A program made the position numbers and the translations under genes. This document shows, piece by piece, positions 8,439 through 19,651 of a stretch of 64,000 nucleotides of DNA. Position 1 is the stretch's first letter. Each line of letters opens with the position of its first letter. Source of the DNA: Oerskovia merdavium. GTDB taxonomy: Bacteria; Actinomycetota; Actinomycetes; Actinomycetales; Cellulomonadaceae. The stretch is from contig NZ_JACSQF010000002.1 in NCBI RefSeq assembly GCF_014836755.1, positions 217,770 through 281,769 of the forward strand. The letters run 5' to 3'. Under the pieces are notes generated by a model, which made no database searches, was not told the DNA's origin, and saw only the letters and a program-made list of their open reading frames with translations.

Positions 8439-9220
8439 CAGGCCTCTCCTCCGGCCCGCGGCGTGACCGCTCCGTCTCGTTCCACCATCCGCAGTGATCG
8501 CAACGTTCTCTCCAGGTGATATTGGCTGTAGGCGGCCACGAGGCCGCTGGCTTCCTTGCGGTGGCGCGCGTCGGACGCGTCCGCCACGTCCCACTCGCCC
8601 GCGAGCAGCGCGGCGAGCAGCGTGAAGGTCTCGGGGGCGGGGGCCGTGGACCCCGGGGGGCGGCACCGACCGCACACCGCCCCGCCCATGGCGACCGCGA
8701 ACGAGCGGTGCGGGCCGGGCTCACCGCAGCGCGAGCAGTCCGTGAAGCTGGGCGCCCACCCTGCGATCGCGAAGGCGCGCAGCAGGTAGGAGTCCAGGAC
8801 CAGGCCGGGGGCGTGGGCGTTGACCGCGAGCGAGCGGACGGCCCCCGCGAGCAGCCAGAACTGCTGCACCGCAGGTTCCTTCTCGGCCTCGACCAGGCGG
8901 TCGGCGGTCTCCAGCATCGCGGTTCCCGCGGTGTAGAGGCCGTAGTCCTCGCAGATCGCCCGAGCGTAGGGCCCCACGGTCTCCGCCTGGGTCACGACGT
9001 CGAGGCTGCGTCCGACGTGCAGCTGCACGTCGACGAACATGAAGGGCTCGAGACGCGCGCCGAAGCGCGACGACGTGCGCCGCACCCCCTTGCCCACGGC
9101 CCGGACCTTGCCGTTCTCCCGCGTCAGCAGGGTGACGATGCGGTCGGCTTCGCCCAGCTTCTGGGTGCGGAGCACGATCGCTTCGTCTCGGTAGAGGACC
9201 ACTCCCCTATTGTCCGCCAT
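8438..9220 (-). CDS. recO: DNA repair protein RecO
   Basis: Recombination mediator that helps load RecA in the RecFOR pathway by annealing SSB-coated DNA. The 260-aa protein has the N-terminal OB fold ([20 protein letters not shown]), then a helical domain with a zinc knuckle of Cys162/Cys165 and Cys183/Cys186. I start at ATG 9220 with GGTGG upstream; the reading frame stays open for another 89 codons, but those are arginine-rich and do not resemble the family. It overlaps uppS by one base. Confidence 0.92.
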   Translation of the reverse strand: MADNRGVVLYRDEAIVLRTQKLGEADRIVTLLTRENGKVRAVGKGVRRTSSRFGARLEPFMFVDVQLHVGRSLDVVTQAETVGPYARAICEDYGLYTAGTAMLETADRLVEAEKEPAVQQFWLLAGAVRSLAVNAHAPGLVLDSYLLRAFAIAGWAPSFTDCSRCGEPGPHRSFAVAMGGAVCGRCRPPGSTAPAPETFTLLAALLAGEWDVADASDARHRKEASGLVAAYSQYHLERTLRSLRMVERDGAVTPRAGGEA

Positions 9221-9312
9221 GCCACCCACGTCGCGGTGCACGCACCCGGCTCGTGGGCCCATGTGCACAGGTCCCTCACGGATCCGTACCCGTGGGCACG
9301 GAGCCACCGCGG

Positions 9313-9329
9313 GACACGCGAGGCGTGTC
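9313..9329 (-). terminator. Small hairpin after leuA
   Basis: GACACGC-GAG-GCGTGTC, a 7-bp stem with a 3-base loop, 44 bases past the leuA stop on the minus strand and before recO. No U-run. Weak candidate terminator. Confidence 0.3.
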
Positions 9330-9372
9330 GCGCCCGAGCTCCGCACCCACCGGAAGCCGACAGGATCCGCGG

Positions 9373-11217
<1,845 letters not shown>

Positions 11218-11236
<19 letters not shown>

Positions 11237-11268
11237 CAACGAAGGAGGAGCAGCTGCGTCAGGTGCAC
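11218..11268 (-). CDS. leuA leader peptide (leucine-rich)
   Basis: GTG-started 16-codon frame coding MHLTQLLLLRCRDEAL, 69 bases before leuA. It has four consecutive leucine codons (CTG CTC CTC CTT), six leucines in all. It has no Shine-Dalgarno, but TATGGT lies 7 bases upstream (11281 to 11276), which fits leaderless transcription starting at the GTG. Its stop codon and final codons overlap the attenuator stem. This is the classic layout of a leucine attenuator; actinobacterial leuA attenuators of this kind are known. Confidence 0.7.
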
Positions 11269-11392
11269 GTTGTCACCATACCCCCGTCGGGGACGATGCT
11301 CGCGGACGTCCCGCTGGATGACATGCGAGAGGCGGACCCGACGACTCGCCGGAGCGACGTCGTCGGGCCCGCCTCAGCGTGTCCCGTCCGGG

Positions 11393-13567
11393 TCAGCGAC
11401 CGCGCGAACGCAGCGCCGCGTCGACCGCAGGGTCTCCCAGGTTGCCGAGCCACTCGAGCAGCGCCGGGTACGTCGACGGGTTCGCCGCGACCTGAGGCCG
11501 GAGGTGAGGAGCCTCCTGGACGATCTGCGCGAGGACCTCGAGCGGCGTCGACGGGTCGAGCGCCTGCGCGGCGCTGAAGCCGACCGGCTGCGGGTCCTGG
11601 TAGGCCGGCAGGACCGCGGTCTCCCCGGCGGCCTGGGCCGCGTAGCCCGGCCGGGCCGCGTAGCCCGAGCGCTCCTGGACGGCAGGCTGCACGGGGCGTG
11701 CGGACTGGACCCCCTGAGCAGGCAGCACCTGCGTCGGCTGGTACTGCTCGACCGGGCGCACGGGCTGGGACTGAGGTTGGGCCGGGCTGTACGGCTGCTG
11801 GTTCTGCGCGACCGGCTGCGCCGGCTGCTGGGTCTGTGCAGGACGGTACGGCTCCTGCGCGACGGGCTGCGTCGGCTGCTGGGTCGGCTGGGCCGAGCGG
11901 TACGGCTCCTGAGAGACCGGCTGCGCCGGCTGCTGGGCCGGGCTGTAGGGCTGCGCCGAGGTCGGTCGCGACGCGGGGGCGACCGGGTCCTGCTCGTACG
12001 CGCCGGCCACCGGACCGTGTCCGTCAGGACCGGTCGCGTAACTCCCGTCGCCGTGCGGTCCGGCGACCGGCTCCTGGGCGGGCTGGGGACGCGCCGGACG
12101 AGGCGCCGGCGGCTGCCACACGTAGGCGCTCGGCGCCGCGTCGGCCCCGACGAGGGACGCGGGACGGTTCTCGGCGAAGTGCGTGCGGACCTCGGCGGGC
12201 ACCATGAGCGCGAACGCCGTGATGGCCGGCAGGCCGAAGGCCAGCAGCAGCAGGTCGATCCCGACCCCGATCCCCAGACCGGCCTGGTTCGCGACGACGA
12301 TCAGGAGCACGATGGCGAGGACCGCCACGACGCCCGCACCGCCGAGCGCCAACGTCCTGCCCGACACCGCGTCCCGGGCGAGCGCACGACGCGCGACGAG
12401 GGTCACGCCCACCATGAGGAGCCCCAGGACGAGCGCGAGGATCACGACGACCCCGCTCAGCCCGGCCGCGAGCCACAGGATCGCCCGGACCACCAGCACC
12501 GCGGCGACGAGCAGGACCAGGTCCAGGGTGTTGACCGCCACGGCGACCCACGTCCGGACGGGAGACTCCGACGTCGTGCTGCGGGCGACCGCGGGCGAGG
12601 CGGCGACCGCGGCGACCGCCGGGACCAGCAGCAGACCGAACTGTCCACCGCGCAGGCTCTCGTAGCTCACGAGAAGGCTTCCCGTGTTGAGGACGAAGAG
12701 CACCGCGAGCGCGATCCCGAGACCGACGAGCACCAGACGCCAGGACTCCTGCTTGCGCAGCACTCCCCACACGGGCAGGCCGACGAGGCCGATCGCGAGC
12801 ACGGCGACGACCAGGCGCGCGAAGATCCCGACGACGCCGAGCCCCAGCGTCAGGCTGAAGACGAACGCGACGACCGCACCCACGACCGCGAGCGCACCGA
12901 GACCGATCAGGACCTTGACCCAGGTCTGGGTCACCGCGCGGTCCTGGTCGACCGGGCCGAGCTCCGCCTGGCGGGGCTGTGCGGCCAGCACGGCCCCCGC
13001 GAGACCGAGCGCGAGCCCGGTACCGAGACCGCCCCACCCGTTGCCGGCCGTACCGTTCACCAGGTCCAGCACGAGGTAGACGCCGACCAGCAGCCCGTAG
13101 GGCGCGTTCGCCAGGAGGCGGGCCCTGCGGGTCGTGTGCACGGTCCACGTCGTGGGCAGGACACCTGTGCGCGCCAGGTAGGGCAGGGCGAGCGAGAGCA
13201 GAGAGAGGACCGAGACGAGGATGACCTCGACCTTGTCCGACGCAGGGTGCCCGAGGTCCCACGGCATGGTCAACGAGACGAACAGCAGGAGCGCCGCGAC
13301 GCCGTCGCGCACGTAGTCGCTCACCGGGATACCGGCGAAGGGGTTCGCCGGAGCGGCCGGTGACGCGGCGGCGGGCTCGGACGCCTTCTCCTCGGGCTTC
13401 CCGGACGGCTTCTCGGACGACGTCGCCGCAGCGTCCGTCGACGAGGCCGTGACGACCTCGGGCGACGACTCGTCGGGTTCCCGGACCGAGGCCCGGGCGA
13501 GCGGACCCGTCCCCCCGTTCGATACCTGCTGATCGGGGCCGGGCCCCGGGTCGGTCTCGTTGGTCAT
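11393..13567 (-). CDS. Large multi-pass membrane protein with Q/P-rich linker and C-terminal variant leucine-rich-repeat-like domain
   Basis: I do not recognise a function. The 724-aa product has a polar Ser/Ala/Pro-rich N-terminus (1-75), then about ten hydrophobic helices (about 85-475), then a long low-complexity linker (about 490-650) made of repeated QPVAQEPYRPAQ-like units, and ends in a compact 50-residue helical domain (STPLEVLAQIVQEAPHLRPQ onward). That last domain resembles the variant leucine-rich repeat module seen at the end of many actinobacterial envelope or regulatory proteins, usually as LA.IA...P.LR..VA.NP..YP.LL.WL. ATG has GGGAGAG upstream and a plausible promoter. It lies alone between leuA and the propeller genes. 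A protein-interaction platform at the inner membrane is inference. Confidence 0.75.
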   Translation of the reverse strand: MTNETDPGPGPDQQVSNGGTGPLARASVREPDESSPEVVTASSTDAAATSSEKPSGKPEEKASEPAAASPAAPANPFAGIPVSDYVRDGVAALLLFVSLTMPWDLGHPASDKVEVILVSVLSLLSLALPYLARTGVLPTTWTVHTTRRARLLANAPYGLLVGVYLVLDLVNGTAGNGWGGLGTGLALGLAGAVLAAQPRQAELGPVDQDRAVTQTWVKVLIGLGALAVVGAVVAFVFSLTLGLGVVGIFARLVVAVLAIGLVGLPVWGVLRKQESWRLVLVGLGIALAVLFVLNTGSLLVSYESLRGGQFGLLLVPAVAAVAASPAVARSTTSESPVRTWVAVAVNTLDLVLLVAAVLVVRAILWLAAGLSGVVVILALVLGLLMVGVTLVARRALARDAVSGRTLALGGAGVVAVLAIVLLIVVANQAGLGIGVGIDLLLLAFGLPAITAFALMVPAEVRTHFAENRPASLVGADAAPSAYVWQPPAPRPARPQPAQEPVAGPHGDGSYATGPDGHGPVAGAYEQDPVAPASRPTSAQPYSPAQQPAQPVSQEPYRSAQPTQQPTQPVAQEPYRPAQTQQPAQPVAQNQQPYSPAQPQSQPVRPVEQYQPTQVLPAQGVQSARPVQPAVQERSGYAARPGYAAQAAGETAVLPAYQDPQPVGFSAAQALDPSTPLEVLAQIVQEAPHLRPQVAANPSTYPALLEWLGNLGDPAVDAALRSRGR

Positions 13568-13641
13568 CGTGCTCTCCCTACAGGTCGCCCCGGCCTCGGG
13601 ATCGGTCGAGCACCGGATTCAGGCCATGACGGCCCCGTCAG

Positions 13642-13670
13642 TTTCTACCGGTTGATCACCGATGGCTCAA
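13642..13670 (-). promoter_or_regulatory. Candidate promoter of the 724-aa membrane protein
   Basis: TTGAGC (13670 to 13665) and TAGAAA (13647 to 13642) with a 17-base spacer, about 75 bases before the ATG. The -10 match is partial. Confidence 0.4.
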
Positions 13671-13698
13671 GTCTCCCACCAGGAGACCGGTCGACCCC

Positions 13699-15384
13699 TC
13701 AACCTATCCGGACCACTTCCGTGTCCGTGACCGCGAAGAGCTGCCCCTGTGCCGAGACGACTTCTCGGTACGTGGGATCGAGGACGTCTCGCCACTCGAG
13801 ACCGCCGTCGAACAGGTTCAGCGAGACGAGCTCGGACGACCCCTCGTCCGGGTCGTCCGAGCGACCAGAGATCGTGCTCGTCAGGAGCAAGGAGTCTCCG
13901 TCGGTGAACGCCCGGTGCACCTCGCTCGGCAGCCAGCGCCGCCACAGGTCTCGACCCGTGCGCGTCTCGATCGCGATCAGCCGTGACCCCGACTCGACGA
14001 CCAGGACGTCGTCGGTCTGGAGCCAGATCATCTCGGGCCACTCCTCCCGGTGCCACAGGCGACGCCCCGAGAGCGTGTCGTACCCCGTGAAGCCGGGTGA
14101 CCGGACGACCAGGACGTGCGGCACCGTCCCGTCGGTCACCGCGGGCACGAACGGCTCACCCGGCAGGACGTACCGCTCGCCGCCGTCGGCCTCGAGCACG
14201 TGCACCTCCTCGACCCGACCCGAACGAGGGTCGATCGCGGCCCGGACGCGCAGGTCGTCCGGCAAGGGCCCGCCGGCGGCCCAGCCACCGGGCACGGACC
14301 GAGGGCGCGCGTAGCCGGTCGCGTACTCTCCGGACGCGTCGAAGGTCTCACGCAGGTCGGACGCACGGACGTGGAGCAGCCCACGCAGCCCGTAGAGGTC
14401 GATCGTCCCGACGTCGTCCTGGCCCGTCGAGCCGACGGCGTCGACCGGATAGCCGGCGGCGTGCAGGACGCGCGTGCGCACGAGCGTCCCGTCGAGGGCC
14501 TCCTCCCAGCTCACGACGGCGCGGTCGCCGTCACGCCGCGCGGTCGCCACGAGCCCGCCTGCGAGGGGCGCTGCGGCGGCGGTCGTGCCCGCGAGCTCTC
14601 GCGCCCCCACGACCTGCCCCGCAGGGTCCAGGACGGTCACGACGAACGCGGGGCGCGAGGTCGACGGCTCGGCGGGGTCGGCCGGGCCGCCCACGCTGCC
14701 CGCCGGCTCCCCTCCCGGGGCCGGGTCGACCTCCGTCACGCACACGAGCGGCGAACCCACGCTCCCCGGGTCGAGCAGGTCCGGCCCGCACGCGCTCTTC
14801 CCCCGGGGCAACGAGGCCGACCACAGCGGTTCGCCCGTCGCGACGTCGAGGCCCTGCAGGTCGCCGTCGGCCTCGAGCACGACCTGCCCTTCCACGGCCG
14901 CGGGCCATCCACCGCCGGTCGACGCCCGCCAGACGACGTCGGGGTCAGGGGGGACCGACCACAGGCCGCCCGGCTGGGTCGCGACGAGCACCGCCTGATG
15001 TCGGTCGGAGAGGCCCCCGACGACCAACGACGCGCCCGTGCCCGCGACGGCGACCGCCACCGCGGCGACGACTAGGGCGCGTACCGGGACCCGGCGAGCA
15101 CGGGAGGGCAGCGCCTCCCCGCCCGGCGTCGGCGACCCGGAGAGCACCACGGTGCCCGGCGCGCCGGCGCCTTCTCGCACACGACGTCGAGCCCTGCCCG
15201 GACCATCCGTGCGGCCCGTACCCGGTCCCGGCGGCGACGGCACGCCACGACCCCCGCCCGTCGCGCTGGGCCCACCAGGTGATCGTCCCCAGACCGCGTC
15301 GAAGTCGTCGTCGAGCTCGGCCACTTCGACCAGCTCGACGGCGTGGGCGGAGTGCTCACGACGGCGTGGGGCCACCCTTTCCAC
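13699..15384 (-). CDS. Membrane-anchored PQQ-like beta-propeller protein (copy 2)
   Basis: Unknown function. The 561-aa product has a proline- and arginine-rich cytoplasmic N-terminus (1-97), one hydrophobic anchor (about 98-122) and an extracytoplasmic domain built of repeated beta blades with the PQQ-like signature of a DVATGEPLWSASL type (GLDVATGEPLW, TGYDTLSGRRLW, AIETRTGRDLWRRW). Such folds mostly serve as binding scaffolds and often do not bind PQQ. A cysteine pair (CGPDLL...PLVCV) lies in the first third and matches one in the neighbouring paralogue. It lies 45 bases after that gene and is probably cotranscribed. Start GTG 15384 is uncertain. Confidence 0.75.
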   Translation of the reverse strand: MERVAPRRREHSAHAVELVEVAELDDDFDAVWGRSPGGPSATGGGRGVPSPPGPGTGRTDGPGRARRRVREGAGAPGTVVLSGSPTPGGEALPSRARRVPVRALVVAAVAVAVAGTGASLVVGGLSDRHQAVLVATQPGGLWSVPPDPDVVWRASTGGGWPAAVEGQVVLEADGDLQGLDVATGEPLWSASLPRGKSACGPDLLDPGSVGSPLVCVTEVDPAPGGEPAGSVGGPADPAEPSTSRPAFVVTVLDPAGQVVGARELAGTTAAAAPLAGGLVATARRDGDRAVVSWEEALDGTLVRTRVLHAAGYPVDAVGSTGQDDVGTIDLYGLRGLLHVRASDLRETFDASGEYATGYARPRSVPGGWAAGGPLPDDLRVRAAIDPRSGRVEEVHVLEADGGERYVLPGEPFVPAVTDGTVPHVLVVRSPGFTGYDTLSGRRLWHREEWPEMIWLQTDDVLVVESGSRLIAIETRTGRDLWRRWLPSEVHRAFTDGDSLLLTSTISGRSDDPDEGSSELVSLNLFDGGLEWRDVLDPTYREVVSAQGQLFAVTDTEVVRIG

Positions 15385-15429
15385 GGTAGACCTGATCCGA
15401 CCGGATGGGGCCGCCGGGCCCCGGTCGTC

Positions 15430-17034
15430 TCAGCCCAGCCCCAGGAGTCCCCCCTCGTCGGTCACGAGCACGAGCCTTCCCCGGGCGCTGAACGTCCAGG
15501 TCGAGAGCTCCGGGACGTCGGCCTCCCAGAGCTCCTGGCCCGAGTCGACCGAGATCGCGGTGACCCGTGTCGCGCCGGTCCCGCTCTGCCCGACCAGGTA
15601 GAGGTCCGTGCCGTCCGTGAAGGACTGGCCGTACGCCAGGGTTCCCTCGGCCTCCCAGACCCGTTCGCCGGTCGCCAGGTCGACCCCCCACAACCGGCCG
15701 GCACCTGACAGGACGCCGACGTCCCCGACCTGGGCGACCGCACGCTCGAGGGTCCCGTCTGCGGTCCAGAGCGTCCGCCCGGTCCGGCGGTCCAGGGCCG
15801 AGAACGTGGGCCGAGCGATCGTCCCGGCCGCGTCCATGACGTCGCCCCCTGCCGAGACGAGCAGAGGTACGTCCGCCGACCCGTCGGTCACGTCGAACAG
15901 GACGAGGTTCCCCTCGACGCTGAACGCCCCGTGACCGTCCGGGGCGAAGACCGTCCAGGTCCCGTCGCCCCCCGTCGAGACCCTGCCACCGTCGGGCAGC
16001 GTCGAGTCCCACGACATCCCTTCCCGCGCACCGACGGAGCTGCCGTCCGCGTCCAGCGTCGCACTGAGGCCGGTCGCCTCGACACGGAGCTCGTCACCGT
16101 CGGGCCACCCCTGCAGGTAGCGCGGGCTCTCCACCCCCTCCCCCGGTTCGGGGACGAGCTCCCGTGACCAGCGCAGCTCCCCCGTGGCCAGGTCCTCGAG
16201 CGTCACCACGACCTGACCACCAGAACCCCACGCGAACGTGGCCAGGCCGTCCGTGAAGGCGACGGTCGCCGCAGTGGTCTCCTCGTCCACGGATCGCGCG
16301 GTCAGCACGTCTCCCGTCACCGGGTCGACGACCTCGATGCGACGCAGGTGCGCCTCCTCGGAGGTCTCGCCGAAGATCGTCACCGGGCGGTAGCTGGACG
16401 TCGTGCAGACGACGGGTCCGGAGTCCGAGCGGGGCCCGCTGCCGATGCACCTCGTCTGGTCCCCGCTGCGGGCTCTCTCCGACGCCGCCGACGACTCCGA
16501 CGCGCTCCACAGCCGTTCCCCCGTCGTCGGGTCGTAGCCCGCTACGGGATCCCCTGGGACCACGAGCACCCCGTCCACCACGGTGGGCTGGCTCCAGCGG
16601 CCCAGGTCCGGCGCGTTGCCGCCCGCGACGGGGTCGATGCGCCAGACCACCGCGACGTCCGGCCCCAGGCTCCGGACACCGCCCGACGACGCAAGGACCC
16701 GCTCGATGCGCGCGGCCTCGTTCCGTTCTCCGACCACGAGCCCGCCCACGACGAGCACGATCACGGTGGCGATCGCGGCGCCCAGCAGCGCCCGGGTCCT
16801 GCGCGACGGACGACGACCCGACCGCGCTCGACCGGGCACGTCGCGCGACGCCGGACCGTGCGAGACGGACGGGAGGCGAGCTCCGTCGTCGGGCACGCCG
16901 CCACGACCGGCTCCCGTCGCCTGCGTCCCACGGGCAGGCAGAGGCCCTGGAGGCTCGTCGACGTCCTCCTCGGCCTCCTCGAGCGCGAACGAACGCATCC
17001 GCCCCTCGGAGCCGTCCTTCGTACGTCGTCGCAT
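15430..17034 (-). CDS. Membrane-anchored PQQ-like beta-propeller protein (copy 1)
   Basis: Paralogue of the following gene with the same plan: a 534-aa protein with a charged N-terminus (1-80), one membrane helix (about 82-105, ALLGAAIATVIVLVVGGLVV), then blades carrying VAGYDPTTGERLWSAS, LEDLATGELRWSREL, ALDRRTGRTLWTADG, GVDLATGERVWEAEG and ISVDSGQELWEADV. Two cysteines (CIGSG...PVVCTT) occupy the position of the pair in copy 2, consistent with a disulfide outside the cell. It starts 32 bases after the alpha/beta hydrolase stop, so the hydrolase and both propellers look like one transcript. Function unknown. Confidence 0.78.
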   Translation of the reverse strand: MRRRTKDGSEGRMRSFALEEAEEDVDEPPGPLPARGTQATGAGRGGVPDDGARLPSVSHGPASRDVPGRARSGRRPSRRTRALLGAAIATVIVLVVGGLVVGERNEAARIERVLASSGGVRSLGPDVAVVWRIDPVAGGNAPDLGRWSQPTVVDGVLVVPGDPVAGYDPTTGERLWSASESSAASERARSGDQTRCIGSGPRSDSGPVVCTTSSYRPVTIFGETSEEAHLRRIEVVDPVTGDVLTARSVDEETTAATVAFTDGLATFAWGSGGQVVVTLEDLATGELRWSRELVPEPGEGVESPRYLQGWPDGDELRVEATGLSATLDADGSSVGAREGMSWDSTLPDGGRVSTGGDGTWTVFAPDGHGAFSVEGNLVLFDVTDGSADVPLLVSAGGDVMDAAGTIARPTFSALDRRTGRTLWTADGTLERAVAQVGDVGVLSGAGRLWGVDLATGERVWEAEGTLAYGQSFTDGTDLYLVGQSGTGATRVTAISVDSGQELWEADVPELSTWTFSARGRLVLVTDEGGLLGLG

Positions 17035-17066
17035 GACTCGACCCTAGGCGTCCGTCACGTCCGGCG

Positions 17067-18617
17067 TCAGATGCCCAGCTGGTAGACGCCCCAGTAGGCG
17101 AGCGTCACGAGCAGGATCGTGGACCCCGCGACCGTGGCCCACAGCGTCGTGCGCGCACCCACCCCCGTCGCCGGGCGCACCACGACCCCACCGCCCTCGG
17201 GGGAAGCCACGACCGCCTTGCGCGCCTGGCGCAGGTCCGACAACCGGTTGATGATGAACGCCGCCGCGACGACCGTCGCCAGGCCGAGCAGGCGGACAGC
17301 GATCCACCCTCCCTGGACCACCCAGGAGTCCGTCTTGTAGTCGAGCGCGAGCCGCGCGACCGCGACCAGGTACACGACCAGCCCCACCATCGTGGCGACC
17401 GACCCCACGGCCAGCCCCGCGAGCGGCCACCGCAGCCCGGGCGCGAGACGGCCGGCGGCGTGCGGGGCGCGCCGGACCCGGCGCACCGCCCCCGCGACCA
17501 GCCACACCAGCGGGCCGACCACGAGCAGCACCCCGCCCACGATCACGAACCCGATGACGATGTCGCCGTTGCCGTACCAGCGAGGGTTGGGCACGGCCGA
17601 GGCCAGGTACAGCTGGTTGGGCTGCCCGCCCGCGACCGTCGGCGGGGCGCCCGCGGTCCCCGGCAGACCCTGCACCCAGGCGCTGACGTCCCGCGGGAAC
17701 TCCGGGACCATGACGTCGTCGATCTTGATGCCGTGGTTGGCACCCTCGTAGTAGCGGACCGTGACGTCGTGGTTACCGTTGGCGCCGGCGTCGGCGATGA
17801 TGCGCAGCGCGCCCTGCTCGACCGGCATCGACGGGTCGGCCGTGCCGTACGCCACGAGCGTCGGCACCGAGAGCCGCGCGAGGTAGGGCGTGACGTCGAA
17901 GTCCGCGTACTCGAACCCGCCGCCAGGCATCTCCATGCCCACCGCGCGCGGGATCGCCCGGAAGACCCCCTGCGGCACCCCCGTGTTGCGCAGGTAGGAG
18001 TCGACCGCGAACCCCGCCTGCTGGCGCGGCGGCACGACCGGGGCCGAGACCAGGACGACGAACGAGACGTCCTGGTCCTGGTCCGCGAGCACGGGCGCGA
18101 CCCAGGTGCCCTCGGACTCGGCGTAGAGCCCCACCCGCTCGGGATCGACCGAGGGCCTGGCGCGCAGGAGGTCGACCGAGCGCTGGTAGTCGTCGGCCAT
18201 GTCGACGTAGTCCCGGTGCCGCGTCGTGTAGGTGTCGAGCCGCTTGGACGGCACGAGCGTGACCACGCCCGCGCTCGCCAGGTCCGTCGCGACGTCGACG
18301 AACGCCTCGTCGGCCGACCCCGTGCCCGCTCCGTGGAGGAAGACCACCCCCGGCAGCCCCTCGGGCGCGTCGACGGGCTCGCGCACGATCCCGTCGACGC
18401 TCACCCCGTCGAGCTGGACGACCACGGGGGTCTCCTGCACGGCATAGGTCCCGACCGGCTGGACGTCGGGGCCCTGCCCGCCGATCGTCGTGTCGGGCGT
18501 CGAGGGCTCGAGGTGGTCGGTGACGGGCACGGGATCCCACTGGGGGCCCGTGACCGCACCGACCAGTGCGAGGCCGATCGCGAGGGCGGCGCTCGTGGCG
18601 GCTGTCCGGAAGATCAC
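17067..18617 (-). CDS. Alpha/beta hydrolase with N-terminal anchor and C-terminal membrane helices
   Basis: A 516-aa protein: N-terminal hydrophobic segment (about 4-25), an extracytoplasmic dienelactone-hydrolase/peptidase-like alpha/beta hydrolase domain (about 60-340), and three C-terminal transmembrane helices (about 368-395, 415-440, 490-515) plus a shorter one near 450. The catalytic triad can be read as Ser168 in YAESEG, Asp261 in YGTADPS and His295 in GANHGIK, with the oxyanion segment [11 protein letters not shown]. Substrate unknown; an ester or peptide in the envelope is inference. GTG 18617 is preceded by TACGAT and 6 bases with no ribosome site, suggesting leaderless transcription. 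It probably leads the operon with the two beta-propellers. Confidence 0.8.
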   Translation of the reverse strand: MIFRTAATSAALAIGLALVGAVTGPQWDPVPVTDHLEPSTPDTTIGGQGPDVQPVGTYAVQETPVVVQLDGVSVDGIVREPVDAPEGLPGVVFLHGAGTGSADEAFVDVATDLASAGVVTLVPSKRLDTYTTRHRDYVDMADDYQRSVDLLRARPSVDPERVGLYAESEGTWVAPVLADQDQDVSFVVLVSAPVVPPRQQAGFAVDSYLRNTGVPQGVFRAIPRAVGMEMPGGGFEYADFDVTPYLARLSVPTLVAYGTADPSMPVEQGALRIIADAGANGNHDVTVRYYEGANHGIKIDDVMVPEFPRDVSAWVQGLPGTAGAPPTVAGGQPNQLYLASAVPNPRWYGNGDIVIGFVIVGGVLLVVGPLVWLVAGAVRRVRRAPHAAGRLAPGLRWPLAGLAVGSVATMVGLVVYLVAVARLALDYKTDSWVVQGGWIAVRLLGLATVVAAAFIINRLSDLRQARKAVVASPEGGGVVVRPATGVGARTTLWATVAGSTILLVTLAYWGVYQLGI

Positions 18618-18629
18618 CTCAGGATCGTA
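18617..18629 (-). promoter_or_regulatory. Leaderless-type -10 box before the alpha/beta hydrolase
   Basis: TACGAT (18629 to 18624) ends 6 bases before the GTG start. No clear -35 element. Confidence 0.4.
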
Positions 18630-18703
18630 TCGAGGTGTGCTGCAGCGCCGCCTGCGTTCGAGCAGACAGGCGGGGCGTCCCGAGAGCCGACCGGGGGCCC
18701 ACC

Positions 18704-19651
18704 CTAGAAGCCGAGCCTGCGCAACTGCTTGGGGTCGCGCTGCCAGTCCTTGGCGACCTTGACGTGCAGGTCGAGGTAGACCCGCGCGCCGAGCAGCGCC
18801 TCGATCCCCTTGCGCGCCTCGGTCCCGACGTGCCGCAGCCGCGACCCGCCGCGCCCGATGATGATGGCCTTCTGGCTGTCGCGCTCGACGAACAGGTTGA
18901 CGCGCACGTCCAGGAGCGGGGGCCTGCCCGCCGCCGGGTTGCCCGAGCCCTCGCGGGGCGTGATCTCGTCGACCACGACCGCGAGGCTGTGCGGCAGCTC
19001 GTCGCGCACGCCCTCCAGGGCGGCCTCGCGCACGAGCTCGGCCACCATGACGGCCTCGGGCTCGTCGGTCAGCTCGCCGCCGGGGTAGAGCTCGGGGCCC
19101 TTCGGCAGGTGCTTGACGAGGACCTGCTCGAGGACCTCGACCTGGAATCCGTCCACGGCCGAGACCGGGACGATGTCCTGCCACTCGCCCAGCTGGTCGA
19201 CCGCGAGCAGGTGCTTGGTCAACGTCTCGCGGTCCACGAGGTCCGCCTTGGTCACGACCGCGACGACCGGGGTGGGACGCCGGCCCTTCATCAGGTCCGC
19301 GAGCTGGGCCGCGATGTACTTGTCGCCCGGGCCGACCTTCTGGTCTGCGGGCAGGCAGAAGGCGATCACGTCGACCTGCGCGAGCGTCTCACGGACCAGG
19401 TCGTTGAGCCGCTCGCCGAGGAGCGTGCGAGGGCGGTGCAGCCCGGGCGTGTCCACGAGGATGAGCTGGGCGTCGGGTCGGTGCACGATGCCGCGGATCG
19501 TGTGCCGGGTCGTCTGCGGGCGCCCGGAGGTGATCGCGACCTTCTGCCCGACCAGTGCGTTCGTCAGCGTGGACTTGCCCGCGTTGGGCCGTCCGACGAA
19601 GCACGCGAAGCCGGACTTGTGCTCGGGTGCTGCAAGGTCGTTCTGGGTCAC
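18704..19651 (-). CDS. era: GTPase Era
   Basis: Essential GTPase that binds the 3' end of 16S rRNA and helps 30S subunit assembly. The 315-aa protein has G1 GRPNAGKST (20-28), G3 DTPG (67-70), G4 TKAD (134-137) and a C-terminal KH domain with the [13 protein letters not shown] loop. Length is normal. ATG overlaps the corC stop (ATGA), making it the last gene of phoH-ybeY-corC-era. Confidence 0.96.
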   Translation of the reverse strand: MTQNDLAAPEHKSGFACFVGRPNAGKSTLTNALVGQKVAITSGRPQTTRHTIRGIVHRPDAQLILVDTPGLHRPRTLLGERLNDLVRETLAQVDVIAFCLPADQKVGPGDKYIAAQLADLMKGRRPTPVVAVVTKADLVDRETLTKHLLAVDQLGEWQDIVPVSAVDGFQVEVLEQVLVKHLPKGPELYPGGELTDEPEAVMVAELVREAALEGVRDELPHSLAVVVDEITPREGSGNPAAGRPPLLDVRVNLFVERDSQKAIIIGRGGSRLRHVGTEARKGIEALLGARVYLDLHVKVAKDWQRDPKQLRRLGF

